In this document: piece after piece, positions 1 to 8,594 of the stretch
How positions within the stretch are numbered: the first letter of the stretch is position 1
How the letters are laid out: the number at the start of each line of letters is the position of its first letter
NCBI GenBank assembly: GCA_029251425.1
Contig: JAQXDJ010000031.1
Location: forward strand, 1 to 37,908
Direction: 5' to 3'
DNA length: 37,908 bases
Source: Vicingaceae bacterium
GTDB taxonomy: Bacteria; Bacteroidota; Bacteroidia; Flavobacteriales_E; Vicingaceae
Notes under the pieces: model-generated
Database searches by the model: none
Told to the model about the DNA's origin: nothing
Seen by the model: only the letters and a program-made list of their open reading frames with translations
Position numbers and translations under genes: made by a program

Positions 1-3000
1 AATAAAGTAAAGAAGTTTATGTTTAAACCTGTTGCCAATGGTATTAACCCTAAAATAGTTGTAATTGCTGTTAACAATACCGGTCTTAAACGTGCTTTAC
101 CCCCAATTACAATTGCTTCAAACAAAGTATCTTTATCTACCATTTGATTTTTTGCTAACCCAAATTCTGCTTTCTTTCTATCAATTAAAAGCTGTGTATA
201 ATCGAGCAATACCACCCCATTATTTACTACAATTCCTGCTAACGAGATAATTCCCATCATTGTCATCATAATTACGAAAGGAGCTCCTGTAATAATTAAC
301 CCTCCAAAAACTCCAATTAAACTTAAGAAAATCGCCAACATAATAATTGTTGGTTTTGAAACAGAATTAAATTGGAAAATCAAAATCAAAAAGATTAAAC
401 CTAAACCACTAAAGAAGGCTCCCATTAAAAAAGCCATTTGCTTATTTTGTTCTTCTATTTGACCTGTATAATCAATGTTTACGCCTTTTGGTTTCCCATC
501 AAAGCTTTCCATCTCTTTTTGAATTTGAGAAACAATTGCTCCAGCATCAGTAAATCCAGGACTTAAAGCAGAATACACAGTAACCACTCTTTTTAACCTT
601 TTGTGTTTAATTGCGCTAAAACCAGAACTATTTTTTTGCTTGGTAACAGCCGAAACTGGAACTTCTTTTATTTGCCCATTTGATGGGTCTCTAAATGTTA
701 TTTTTTGATCAAATAAAGCATTTTTGTTGTATTTATTCGCTTCGTTAAATCTTACATATATGTCATAATCATCTCCATCTTCTTTATAAACTCCTGCTTT
801 AGCTCCAAAAATAGAATTACGTAATTGCTGACCAACTTGCATAGCGTTAATTCCTAATTCACCAGCCTTTTCTCTATCAACTTCTACTTGAAGGCTTGGC
901 TTAGATTTGTTCACATCAATTTTTAACTGGTCAATCCCTTGAATACTTCTAGAGTTAATAAAATCTTTCATTTTCTCTGCTGTAAAAATTAATTCAGCAT
1001 AATCCTTCCCCTCCAGCTCTATATTAATAGGGTATCCTTGAGGTGGTCCTGCAGCATCTTTTTCTACAGATATTGCCAAGCCTGGGTAAACATCTTGCAG
1101 TATTTTTTGAACCTCTTTTTGTAACACCTTACTATCAGCACCATTTCTATATTTATACTCTCTCATAGAAACGGTAACCTTTCCTTTGTGCGGCATTTCT
1201 GCACTCGAAGCTCCGTCAGTTTGAGGGTTTCCAGCACCAGCACCAACTTGAGAAACAGCACTTTCTACTAAAAAGTTCCTATCTCCTTCCATATACTCAG
1301 TAGCGTTTAAAATAGAATAAACACGCTTCTCAATATCCTTTGTAACCTCATTAGTTTTAGCAATATCCGTTCCTTGAGGATACTCTATGTAAACAATAAT
1401 TTGGTTGGGCGTATTGTCTGGGAAAAACTCAACTTTTGTTCTTTGTGTCATCATTGATGCAATAAACCCTCCGACAGCAACAACAAGTATAAAAAAAGTT
1501 AATCCAGCAACAACAAGAGGCCTCCAACCTTTTAATACAGACCTTAAAAATTTCTCATAACCTCTTTCCCAACGAGTAAGTATTTTTTCTTGGAAATAAT
1601 TAACCATTCTTCTTAATCCTAAACGATAAATCCAAAGCATTACAGCAGTAATCACCATTACACTTCCTAAAGAACGATATGTACTTCCTGAGACTAGAAT
1701 CAATAATCCTATTCCACCAACAATAGAAGTTATCCAAACAATACGTTTTAACGGCATGTCTTTATCCTCAGTAGTCATAAACTGCGATACTAATACCGAG
1801 TTAAAGAAAATAGCTACAACTAATGAAGAACTTAGTACTACTGAGAGTGTTATTGGAAAATAAATCATAAACTCACCCATAACTCCAGGCCACATCCCTA
1901 AAGGAATAAACGCTGCTACTGTTGTTGCTGTTGAAACAATAATAGGAAAAGCAATTTCGGCAATCCCTTGTCTAGCCGCTTTCACCCTACTCATTCCTTC
2001 TTCATCCATCAAACGATAAACATTTTCAACTACAACAATTCCATTATCAACCAACATTCCAAGCCCCATAATCAATCCAAAAAGAATCATTGTGTTCATG
2101 GTATACCCCAACATTTCTAATATTGTTAAAGACATTAACATAGACATAGGAATAGCAAACCCCACAAATAATGCATTCTTAAATCCTAAGAAAAACATCA
2201 AAACTCCTACAACCAGAATAATCCCGAATATGATGTTGTTTACCAAATCATCTACCTGTCCAATTGTTTTGGAAGATTGATCGTTTGCAGTTGTCACTTT
2301 TAAATCGATAGGGAAAACTTCAGTTTTTGCATTTTCTAAAATCACTTCAATTTTTTCTATTGCAGCAACCATATTTTTACCAGCACGTTTTTTAACATCA
2401 AGCATCACCGCCATGTTTCCAAACTCACGAGCAAAACTTGTTTTTTCTTTTTCTTGAAAAGAAACCGTTGCAATATCTTTTAAATAAATTGGATTGCCAT
2501 TTTCTGCTTTTACAACAAAACTTTCTAACTCCGAAGGATCTTCTATTTCTCCTAAAATACTAATGGTTCTTCTCTGGCCACTAGCCACTAAGTTTCCAGC
2601 CGAAATATTTACATTTCCTCCATTAATAGCGTTGCTAATATCTGTAAAGCTCACTTTAGAAGCCATCATTTTATAAATATCTACAGCAATTTCAACCTCT
2701 TTTCCTTGAACCCCTCTAATATCAACTTCTTTAATCTCAGGTAAGTCTTCAATTTCATCTTCTAAATACTCTCCATATTCTTTTAACGTTTCTACCGGAT
2801 AATCTCCTGATAGATTAATATTAATAATTGGCATTTGTTCAGACATACTAATATCCATTACACCTGGCTCTACTTTAGCGCCATTAAATGTTGGCCAATC
2901 TTCGGTAGATGTTTCTGTGTCAATTTCATCTTTTACTTTCTGCTTAGCCTGCTCAACAGTAATATTTTCATCAAACTCAACCATAATCATTGAGTAATCT

Positions 3001-3290
3001 TCTTGTGATGTAGATTCAATCTTAACCACATTACTAATCATTTTCAGCTTACCCTCTAATGGCTCCGTAATTAGTTTTTCAATGTCCTCAGCTGTGTTTC
3101 CGGGATAAATTGAACTTACATAAATCTTCGTCTCTTTAATTTCTGGAAAAGCTTCTCTAGGCATGCTAAAGTATGCTGAAACTCCCATAAAAAGTAAGAT
3201 TATCATTCCTACATAAATGGTTGTTTTATTATTTATCGCCCATGACGATAAACCAAATTCCTTTTCTACTTTTTTCTGTTGCTCTGTCAT
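1..3290 (-). CDS. RND-family efflux permease, C-terminus cut by window edge
   Basis: This is the inner-membrane pump of a tripartite efflux system, exchanging protons for substrate and passing it to the adaptor and outer-membrane channel encoded upstream. The frame stays open from the ATG at 3290 to the window edge, about 1096 codons, so only the last part of a usual RND permease is missing. It starts MTEQQKKVEKEFGLSSWAIN, with the first membrane helix right after. Two large periplasmic regions flank a helix carrying GLGMLVDNGIVVVENVYR (around 2020-2070) and, near the edge, GIVVNNGVVLLDYT (around 190-240). In AcrB these positions hold Asp407-Asp408 and Lys940; here they read Asp-Asn and Asn. 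It lies 7 bp behind the adaptor gene and is the last gene of the tetR operon within the window. Substrate class cannot be told; a drug/lipid-type (HAE) pump is more likely than a metal pump. Confidence 0.93.
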   Translation of the reverse strand, partial: MTEQQKKVEKEFGLSSWAINNKTTIYVGMIILLFMGVSAYFSMPREAFPEIKETKIYVSSIYPGNTAEDIEKLITEPLEGKLKMISNVVKIESTSQEDYSMIMVEFDENITVEQAKQKVKDEIDTETSTEDWPTFNGAKVEPGVMDISMSEQMPIININLSGDYPVETLKEYGEYLEDEIEDLPEIKEVDIRGVQGKEVEIAVDIYKMMASKVSFTDISNAINGGNVNISAGNLVASGQRRTISILGEIEDPSELESFVVKAENGNPIYLKDIATVSFQEKEKTSFAREFGNMAVMLDVKKRAGKNMVAAIEKIEVILENAKTEVFPIDLKVTTANDQSSKTIGQVDDLVNNIIFGIILVVGVLMFFLGFKNALFVGFAIPMSMLMSLTILEMLGYTMNTMILFGLIMGLGMLVDNGIVVVENVYRLMDEEGMSRVKAARQGIAEIAFPIIVSTATTVAAFIPLGMWPGVMGEFMIYFPITLSVVLSSSLVVAIFFNSVLVSQFMTTEDKDMPLKRIVWITSIVGGIGLLILVSGSTYRSLGSVMVITAVMLWIYRLGLRRMVNYFQEKILTRWERGYEKFLRSVLKGWRPLVVAGLTFFILVVAVGGFIASMMTQRTKVEFFPDNTPNQIIVYIEYPQGTDIAKTNEVTKDIEKRVYSILNATEYMEGDRNFLVESAVSQVGAGAGNPQTDGASSAEMPHKGKVTVSMREYKYRNGADSKVLQKEVQKILQDVYPGLAISVEKDAAGPPQGYPINIELEGKDYAELIFTAEKMKDFINSRSIQGIDQLKIDVNKSKPSLQVEVDREKAGELGINAMQVGQQLRNSIFGAKAGVYKEDGDDYDIYVRFNEANKYNKNALFDQKITFRDPSNGQIKEVPVSAVTKQKNSSGFSAIKHKRLKRVVTVYSALSPGFTDAGAIVSQIQKEMESFDGKPKGVNIDYTGQIEEQNKQMAFLMGAFFSGLGLIFLILIFQFNSVSKPTIIMLAIFLSLIGVFGGLIITGAPFVIMMTMMGIISLAGIVVNNGVVLLDYTQLLIDRKKAEFGLAKNQMVDKDTLFEAIVIGGKARLRPVLLTAITTILGLIPLATGLNINFFTL

Positions 3291-3297
3291 GTCTCCT

Positions 3298-4467
3298 CTA
3301 TTTTTGAGTGATAACTTTTACTTCTTGTCCATCTTTAATGCTTCTCGCTCCTTCTAAAATAATTTCTGCTCCATCTTCAAGCCCTTTCAGCACTTCAATA
3401 TAATCCCCTTCAGTTTGACCTGTTTCAATAATTATTTTCTTTGCAATTCCAACGTTATTTACCTTTTTCTCAATCACATATAAATACTCCTCTCCATTTG
3501 CATTTTCTGAAATAATACTTTGAGGGATTAACAATGCGCTTTCGTTCGTATAATCGTTTATTCTAATTTTTGCTGTTAAGTTTGGTTTAATCAACTTACT
3601 CTCGTTAGAAACAGGAATTTCTACTTTAAAAGTTCTGTTTGCAGGGTTTATAAAGCTTCCCACTTGCACTACTTTCGTCTGAATTTTTTCTCCTAAAACA
3701 GGCAATTCTACCTCAACCGATTTTCCTTTGGTAACGCTTGTAATATGTCTTTCAGGAACATTTGTTTCTACAAACATATCTGTTAAGTTTACAATTCTAA
3801 ATAATTGATTCATTCCAGGGCTAACCATGTTTCCTTGCTCTGTAATTACCTCATCAATAACCCCAGAAAAAGGTGCTGTAATAACTGTTTTAGCTATTTG
3901 CTCTTCCATTTGATTCACCATCTTTTCTTGTGCTTCGTGGTTCGCTTTTGCTTGTAAATATTGAATCTCGCTTCCTACTTTTTGTTTCCACAAACGCTCT
4001 TGTTTTTCAAAAGTAGTTTTTGCAAGATCTGCTTGAATTTTCATTTGAGCCAATTGTGGTCCCATTCCTCCATCATCAATCTTAGCCAATTTTTGCCCTT
4101 TAGAAACCTGTTGCCCTTCTTTAACAAAAACTGACTGTAAGATTCCTGGAGCCTCTGGCATAATAACAACCAAATTGTTTGTGCTCACATTTCCTTGCAA
4201 TTCTAAATAATGCTTAAACACTTCTTTCTTTGCAGTAAATGAAGAAATTAATGCAATTTTCTTATTTGTATCTAATGTTGCTATTTTTGCATTTAACAAC
4301 TCCAATTGTGCTGCATAAGTGTTTTGTAATTCAGCAACCGTTGCTTTTTTTGCTCTTATTTCTTCTAAGTTATTTGTTGCAATAACCTCTTCAACAGTTT
4401 GTTCTTTATCTCCTCCACAAGCGAAAAGTAAAACTGCTGCACCTATTAATATTATTGATTTTTTCAT
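3298..4467 (-). CDS. RND efflux periplasmic adaptor (membrane-fusion protein), lipoprotein
   Basis: This is the periplasmic adaptor (HlyD/AcrA family) bridging the RND permease and the TolC-like channel. The 389-residue protein has a lipoprotein signal ending LLFAC, so Cys17 would be acylated, as in AcrA. GGDKEQ follows the Cys, which does not look like a surface-export signal, fitting an inner-face periplasmic position. Residues about 25-60 are a charged coiled coil. The lipoyl half-motifs lie around VFVKEGQQVSKGQKLAKIDD and TVITAPFSGVIDEVITEQG, separated by a helical hairpin. The beta-barrel and membrane-proximal domains follow. The gene sits 28 bp after tolC and 7 bp before the permease in one operon. 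The long N-terminal coiled coil before the barrel-sandwich domain is typical of Bacteroidota adaptors. Family is secure, substrate unknown. Confidence 0.95.
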   Translation of the reverse strand: MKKSIILIGAAVLLFACGGDKEQTVEEVIATNNLEEIRAKKATVAELQNTYAAQLELLNAKIATLDTNKKIALISSFTAKKEVFKHYLELQGNVSTNNLVVIMPEAPGILQSVFVKEGQQVSKGQKLAKIDDGGMGPQLAQMKIQADLAKTTFEKQERLWKQKVGSEIQYLQAKANHEAQEKMVNQMEEQIAKTVITAPFSGVIDEVITEQGNMVSPGMNQLFRIVNLTDMFVETNVPERHITSVTKGKSVEVELPVLGEKIQTKVVQVGSFINPANRTFKVEIPVSNESKLIKPNLTAKIRINDYTNESALLIPQSIISENANGEEYLYVIEKKVNNVGIAKKIIIETGQTEGDYIEVLKGLEDGAEIILEGARSIKDGQEVKVITQK

Positions 4468-4495
4468 GACTTTATATTGAGTTTCTTAATGTAAG

Positions 4496-5839
4496 TTATT
4501 TTATTCCGTATGATTTTTGAAGCTCTGATTTAGATGTTAAAAGATCTAACAAAGCTTTTATATAATTTCCTTCTGCCGTTAAGTATTGATTTTGTGTTTG
4601 CGACAATTCTAAACTTGAAGCAACGCCTTCTTTATATCTCAATACTGTTTTATCATAAATCTTTTTTGCTAACGCCATGTTCTCTTTTTGGTTAACATAA
4701 GTTTCATGATTTGTTTCGTAATTAGATTGTGCTACTTGTGTTTGATACAATAAACTTTGCTCTACTTCTTTTGCTGTAATTTCAGCTTTATCCAATTCTA
4801 TTCTCGCTTGGCTCATTTTAGATAAACGAGCACCACTTTGTAAAATTGGCAAAGTCAATTGTGCACCAACAACTGTCATCGGATACCATTTCCCACCACT
4901 AAAAGCATCAAACTTAGTGTTCATGTTTTGTTGCTCATGACTCAAAAACAAATTAATTGAAGGTAAAAAAGCATACTTTTCTTTTCTTAAATTCAATTTT
5001 TGTAACCGCATATTGGTTTCCACTAAATTGTAATCTATATGGTTCTCAACATTAAAATCTTTTTCGGCCATTCTAACCTTTACTTCATCCACAAAACCAT
5101 CTAAATTTTCTGTTAACGTAATTTTTGTTGCGATATCCATTCCTAATTGAAGCTTTAACAACTTTCTAGCAAACCTTACTTGTCCTTCAGCAATTCCAAC
5201 TGCTGTCGCTAATTCATTTACAGAAAGTGTTAATTGATCAACACTTTGTTCATCAACCATTCCCTCCTTATATAAAGCAGAAGTTTCTTTTAGTATTTTT
5301 TCAACCGATTCTTTTGATTTTGTTAAGACAGCTGTATTTTCTTCAGCTACTAATACTGTAAAATAAGCTTGTTTTACCCCTTCTCTTAATTCAATTTCTG
5401 TTTTAATTTGATTAGATATTGATAGGTTTTTGTAAGTTTTTGCAGCTTGCAATCCAACAATGTATGAACCATCAAAAATTAATTGAGAAGCACTAATTCC
5501 AACAGAATTACTATAATCTAATCCAAACTGTAACTCTGCTAGTTCATCTGCTGGTGCAGCTGGATTGAAAGCACTTGCTGGAGCTAAACTAACAGGAATA
5601 TCTAAAAATTTTTGAAGCTTTGCATTTGCACTAACTTGAGGCAAACCCATTGCTGTGGTTTCCCAAACTTTTTTCTTAGCAATGTCAACATCCAACATTG
5701 CTTTTTTATTTTTATAATTATGTTCTACAGCAAAATCTTGAGCTTCTTTTAAATTAAAGCTCGTGTTTACTTCTTCTTTTTCCTGAGCAACCGCTAGGGT
5801 AGAAACAAAAAATAATGCGATTAATAATTTCTTTTTCAT
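4496..5839 (-). CDS. TolC-family outer-membrane efflux channel
   Basis: This is the outer-membrane channel of the efflux system. The 447-residue protein has a cleavable signal peptide (MKKKLLIALFFVSTLAVA, cut likely before QEK), then two copies of the outer-membrane efflux protein repeat. It is rich in long amphipathic helices with Asn, Gln and Ala. The end, with NQYLTAEGNYIKALLDLLTS, is the usual last helix of the family, where the protomer closes the tunnel. Length matches TolC/OprM-type channels. There is no lipobox, so it is not an OprM-type lipoprotein. The start lies 5 bp after the tetR stop, so the two are very likely co-transcribed; the adaptor follows after 28 bp. Nothing is broken or unusual. 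The family call is firm, but which permease it serves besides its neighbour is not known. Confidence 0.94.
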   Translation of the reverse strand: MKKKLLIALFFVSTLAVAQEKEEVNTSFNLKEAQDFAVEHNYKNKKAMLDVDIAKKKVWETTAMGLPQVSANAKLQKFLDIPVSLAPASAFNPAAPADELAELQFGLDYSNSVGISASQLIFDGSYIVGLQAAKTYKNLSISNQIKTEIELREGVKQAYFTVLVAEENTAVLTKSKESVEKILKETSALYKEGMVDEQSVDQLTLSVNELATAVGIAEGQVRFARKLLKLQLGMDIATKITLTENLDGFVDEVKVRMAEKDFNVENHIDYNLVETNMRLQKLNLRKEKYAFLPSINLFLSHEQQNMNTKFDAFSGGKWYPMTVVGAQLTLPILQSGARLSKMSQARIELDKAEITAKEVEQSLLYQTQVAQSNYETNHETYVNQKENMALAKKIYDKTVLRYKEGVASSLELSQTQNQYLTAEGNYIKALLDLLTSKSELQKSYGIK

Positions 5840-5844
5840 CTTTC

Positions 5845-6483
5845 TTAATCTAATTTTAAGTGATTGTTTTCTTTTTTATTCAATGTCTCTTTTAAAAGAG
5901 TGATACCTGCATCGTTGGCAACACCTCTAACATGATAACGAATCATTTCAAGGTGTAAGTCCTCGAGTTTAACATCTTTCCCAAAAGTTTGTTCAGCTTC
6001 AAAAAAGCCGTCCATCATCAGCATATATAAAGAAGTTACTATTTCTGGATTTAAATTTTCACGATAAACTCCCTCTTTAATACCTCGTTTGGTGTTTTCT
6101 AAAATAGAGTTTCTTACAAAATTTTGTTTATGATCTTGCATTATAGCCCAACTGTCAGGGTGGTACTTTTGTATGTCATATATAACTGAAGGGTGTAAAT
6201 CTCCTAACCTGGAATTTACAAACCGTGTAAAACCAATCAATTCATCAATAGCGTTTTCACAGTTTAAAGAAACTTTTGCTAAAACTTCTTTTTCTTCTTC
6301 TAAGCAAAGTGTCATTCCTTTAAAAACTAACTCCTTCTTATCTGATACAAACTGGTAAAGTGTCTTTTTGGATATTCCTAGTTTTTTAGAAATATCAGCC
6401 ATGGTAAGGCTTTTTATCCCAAACCTCATAAAGAGATCTAAACAAGAGCCAATAAGTTCACATGATTTATTTTCTTCTTTCAT
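5845..6483 (-). CDS. TetR/AcrR-family regulator of the efflux operon
   Basis: This DNA-binding repressor probably controls its own operon. The 212-residue protein has the TetR N-terminal helix-turn-helix at about residues 20-52 (FGIKSLTMADISKKLGISKK then TLYQFVSDKKELV). A helical ligand-binding domain without recognisable specificity follows. The ATG at 6483 is the right start because the first TetR helix begins only about ten residues later. A TAnnTTTG -7 element ends only 4 nt before that ATG, so the mRNA is probably leaderless or nearly so. Two copies of GGAAACGTTTTT lie next to the -7 element and are good candidates for its operator. As first gene of the operon it would form a negative feedback loop with tolC, adaptor and permease. 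The ligand is unknown, perhaps an efflux substrate. Confidence 0.93.
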   Translation of the reverse strand: MKEENKSCELIGSCLDLFMRFGIKSLTMADISKKLGISKKTLYQFVSDKKELVFKGMTLCLEEEKEVLAKVSLNCENAIDELIGFTRFVNSRLGDLHPSVIYDIQKYHPDSWAIMQDHKQNFVRNSILENTKRGIKEGVYRENLNPEIVTSLYMLMMDGFFEAEQTFGKDVKLEDLHLEMIRYHVRGVANDAGITLLKETLNKKENNHLKLD

Positions 6484-6487
6484 GATG

Positions 6488-6495
6488 CAAACATA
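6488..6495 (-). promoter_or_regulatory. Promoter -7 element of the tetR-efflux operon
   Basis: Read on the minus strand this is TATGTTTG, a full match to the Bacteroidota sigma-A -7 consensus TAnnTTTG. Only 4 nt separate it from the tetR ATG, so transcription should begin at or next to the start codon. No clean TTG -33 element is visible at the usual distance; that space holds the AAACGTTT repeats. Repression by occlusion is therefore plausible. Confidence 0.6.
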
Positions 6496-6524
6496 GGAAA
6501 CGTTTTTAACTTGGAAACGTTTTT
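6496..6524. promoter_or_regulatory. Candidate TetR operator: two GGAAACGTTTTT repeats
   Basis: The 12-mer GGAAACGTTTTT occurs at 6496-6507 and again at 6513-6524, a 17-bp period. Each copy contains the perfect palindrome AAACGTTT, and an inverted GTTTCC half lies at 6535-6540. The pair covers the spacer and -33 side of the tetR promoter, where a repressor would block RNA polymerase. Assignment to this TetR protein is inferred from position. Confidence 0.55.
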
Positions 6525-6553
6525 CGTATTTTTTGTTTCCTTTTAAAACAAAA

Positions 6554-6586
6554 AAATCCCCAAACCTATATAAAGTTTGGGGATTT
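6554..6586 (-). terminator. Intrinsic terminator of the 6600-8414 gene
   Basis: A perfect 12-bp stem (AAATCCCCAAAC at 6554-6565 with GTTTGGGGATTT at 6575-6586) has a 9-nt loop. On the minus strand it is followed by a run of T residues. It starts 14 bp after the stop of the minus-strand gene and keeps its transcription from entering the tetR promoter. T-rich sequence on the other side could let it work in both directions. Confidence 0.85.
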
Positions 6587-6599
6587 AAATTTTATTTTT

Positions 6600-8414
6600 T
6601 TATGCTTGTTCTAAAGAGGGCAATGTTATTTCTTCAACAATTGCTTTATATTGAGCCAATTCTTCTTTAAATTTTGTTTTAATCACCTCAGATTCATCTT
6701 TCATTTCATTCAGTAAGTTTTCATAATACTCAATTCCCGAATTTAAATTGGCTTTAAACCCTTGGTAGTATTTTACTCTTTTACCATTTAATGCCTGAAG
6801 AGGTTCTTCGATAATTTCTTTATTTAAATAATCAATATACATTCCCAATTCTTTAATAAACATATGAGGTCTGTATGTATCATTTAAAACATTGTTTTTC
6901 CCGTAAATATGACCAACCATTTCTTTTAATGTTGATTCTTTAGAGAAATATGCAAGGTTTGGTCCTGGACATAAAGAAACACCTGTACCGTCAGATCTTT
7001 TTAACAAGTCATTTTCAGAATACGCTGTCATAACCAAGCCTGCACAAATACAAGACTTTACTGTTATTTTATCGTAAGCTTTTTGATGTTCTGATTCTGG
7101 AAGGTTTTTTTCTTCTAACTCAGCAATTTTCAATTTTTGATATTGACGGGATGCCAAACAAATTGGTCTCTCAGTAAATTCTGTATTGTAAATTTTTAAG
7201 AACTGGCTAGGACAAGTACTGCCTGGTTTTCCAGCAGCAATTTTCTCATCTTTTTCAACATCTTTTGTGTTTCCTTTAACTGAATTAAAAGGAACTCCTA
7301 TTGGAGAAATATCACTCAAATAAAGTTCATTTGTTCCTGCGTCAGAAAGAATTTTAAAAGAATTTTCATCAACGTTCACAGCTTCAGGAACCAATAAAAA
7401 TGGTGTCCCCCATCCAACTAAATCAACATCATAATTCTCTAATAGTAAATTATGTTCGTTAGCTGTTCCAACTCCTCCTTGAGCTGTTACCAACATTTTT
7501 AAAGGTTTAGTAAGTCTTTTCCTTTCCAACCCTTCTAATGCATCATTTAATATAGCATGAACTTGCTCTATTAATTCATTCTTCTTTTGTTTAAACTCTT
7601 CTAAGATTGGCCCCATTAAGTAACCATCAGTAGCAAAAGCATGCCCCCCACAATTTAAACCTGACTCAACTCTATATTCAGTAACCCAAATTCCTTTTTT
7701 AGCCAAAAATTTTCCTTGAACCAAAGCTGAACGGTAATCACTAACTTTTAAAATAATTGTTTTGTTTAGTTGCTCGTTTTCATCCGGAAAAAACTCATCA
7801 AAATTTGCAACATAACTATATAGTCTTGGGCTTAACCCCGCAGACAATACAACCCCAGAAGTTAAATCACTTTTTGCGAAACCTCTTAATGCTGCATGAG
7901 CATCATTCATTTCTTGTGGCAACTGCTCTCCTGTTTTCGTAAAATTAGCCTTATCTAATTTTGTCATAATGTTTACATCAATAGCTCCAGGCTCCATATT
8001 GTCCCTTAACCACTGTTGTTTTTTTTCTACAACTAAAGAGTCTGTCTCTTCAGTCATTCTTTTATACTCTTTCTTAAGGTCACACACATCAGGAAGCATT
8101 TCAAAATACTTCGTCAATTCGCTTCCTTTATCAAAAGAGGCATTCTTTAATTCTTGAAATTTATTTTTCACCATTCGATTCATCACATTTAAATAAAGTG
8201 TGATTCTCCTAGCTCTTTTATCAAGATCATCTTTAGCAACTTCTATATATGGTATGTCCATCTTATTGCAATAAAACTTTCTCATTCTATCTGCCAACAA
8301 ATCATCTCCCAATGACAATACTGAAGAAATACCAAAAGGTGCAACCTTAAAAGGTGTGTCAATCGTAAACCCAATTCCCATTACAGGAATTTGAAATGTA
8401 TGTTTTTTTTCCAT
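6600..8414 (-). CDS. Unnamed NPD/FabK-like flavoprotein with C-terminal cysteine cluster
   Basis: I do not know a name for this 604-residue protein, which looks like a conserved Bacteroidota family. Three stretches resemble the FMN-binding barrel of nitronate monooxygenases and FabK/PfaD enoyl reductases: IPVMGIGFTIDTPFKVAPFG near the start, SGLNCGGHAF (251-260, like the EAGGH loop), and AQGGVGTANEH (311-321) followed by VGWGTPFLLVPEA (like GGI..GADGVQMGT.F..T.EA), which would hold the FMN phosphate. A helical insert lies at about 60-180. After the barrel come five cysteines in conserved-looking motifs (C401 in CPSQ, C419 in CLASRQY, C455 and C457 in CICAGL, C482 in CPGPN), which could bind an iron-sulfur cluster or zinc. 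It is a single-gene unit with its own promoter and terminator, and has no signal peptide, so it is cytoplasmic. FMN binding and metal binding are inferences; substrate unknown. Confidence 0.7.
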   Translation of the reverse strand: MEKKHTFQIPVMGIGFTIDTPFKVAPFGISSVLSLGDDLLADRMRKFYCNKMDIPYIEVAKDDLDKRARRITLYLNVMNRMVKNKFQELKNASFDKGSELTKYFEMLPDVCDLKKEYKRMTEETDSLVVEKKQQWLRDNMEPGAIDVNIMTKLDKANFTKTGEQLPQEMNDAHAALRGFAKSDLTSGVVLSAGLSPRLYSYVANFDEFFPDENEQLNKTIILKVSDYRSALVQGKFLAKKGIWVTEYRVESGLNCGGHAFATDGYLMGPILEEFKQKKNELIEQVHAILNDALEGLERKRLTKPLKMLVTAQGGVGTANEHNLLLENYDVDLVGWGTPFLLVPEAVNVDENSFKILSDAGTNELYLSDISPIGVPFNSVKGNTKDVEKDEKIAAGKPGSTCPSQFLKIYNTEFTERPICLASRQYQKLKIAELEEKNLPESEHQKAYDKITVKSCICAGLVMTAYSENDLLKRSDGTGVSLCPGPNLAYFSKESTLKEMVGHIYGKNNVLNDTYRPHMFIKELGMYIDYLNKEIIEEPLQALNGKRVKYYQGFKANLNSGIEYYENLLNEMKDESEVIKTKFKEELAQYKAIVEEITLPSLEQA

Positions 8415-8445
8415 GCTTTAATTAAGATATAAAAAATACAGTTTG

Positions 8446-8477
8446 CAAATATAAGTAACTTAAATGATTATTTCCAA
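8446..8477 (-). promoter_or_regulatory. Promoter of the NPD-like gene
   Basis: On the minus strand TTG (8477-8475) is followed after 21 nt by TATATTTG (8453-8446), a full match to the Bacteroidota -33/-7 pattern. The -7 element lies 31 nt before the ATG at 8414, giving a leader of roughly 25-28 nt. Confidence 0.65.
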
Positions 8478-8565
8478 CCGATTTACCTCTAAACAGCATT
8501 CTTAAGGGTCTATTGATTTGAAGCACTTAGGTCTTTCTTTTTACTTAAAGAAATACTTGATTTAG

Positions 8566-8573
8566 TATATTTG
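8566..8573 (+). promoter_or_regulatory. Promoter -7 element of the solute-binding lipoprotein gene
   Basis: TATATTTG matches TAnnTTTG exactly and lies 21 nt before the ATG at 8595. A TTG codon within it is in frame with the gene, but using it as a start would place the -7 element inside the coding region. This supports 8595. No clear TTG is seen at the -33 distance. Confidence 0.6.
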
Positions 8574-8594
8574 GAAAATCAAAGGATAAAAAAC

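Noticed and set aside
8571-8594. Upstream TTG start for the solute-binding lipoprotein
   Set aside because: The TTG is part of a TATATTTG promoter element, and the lipoprotein signal begins at the ATG at 8595.
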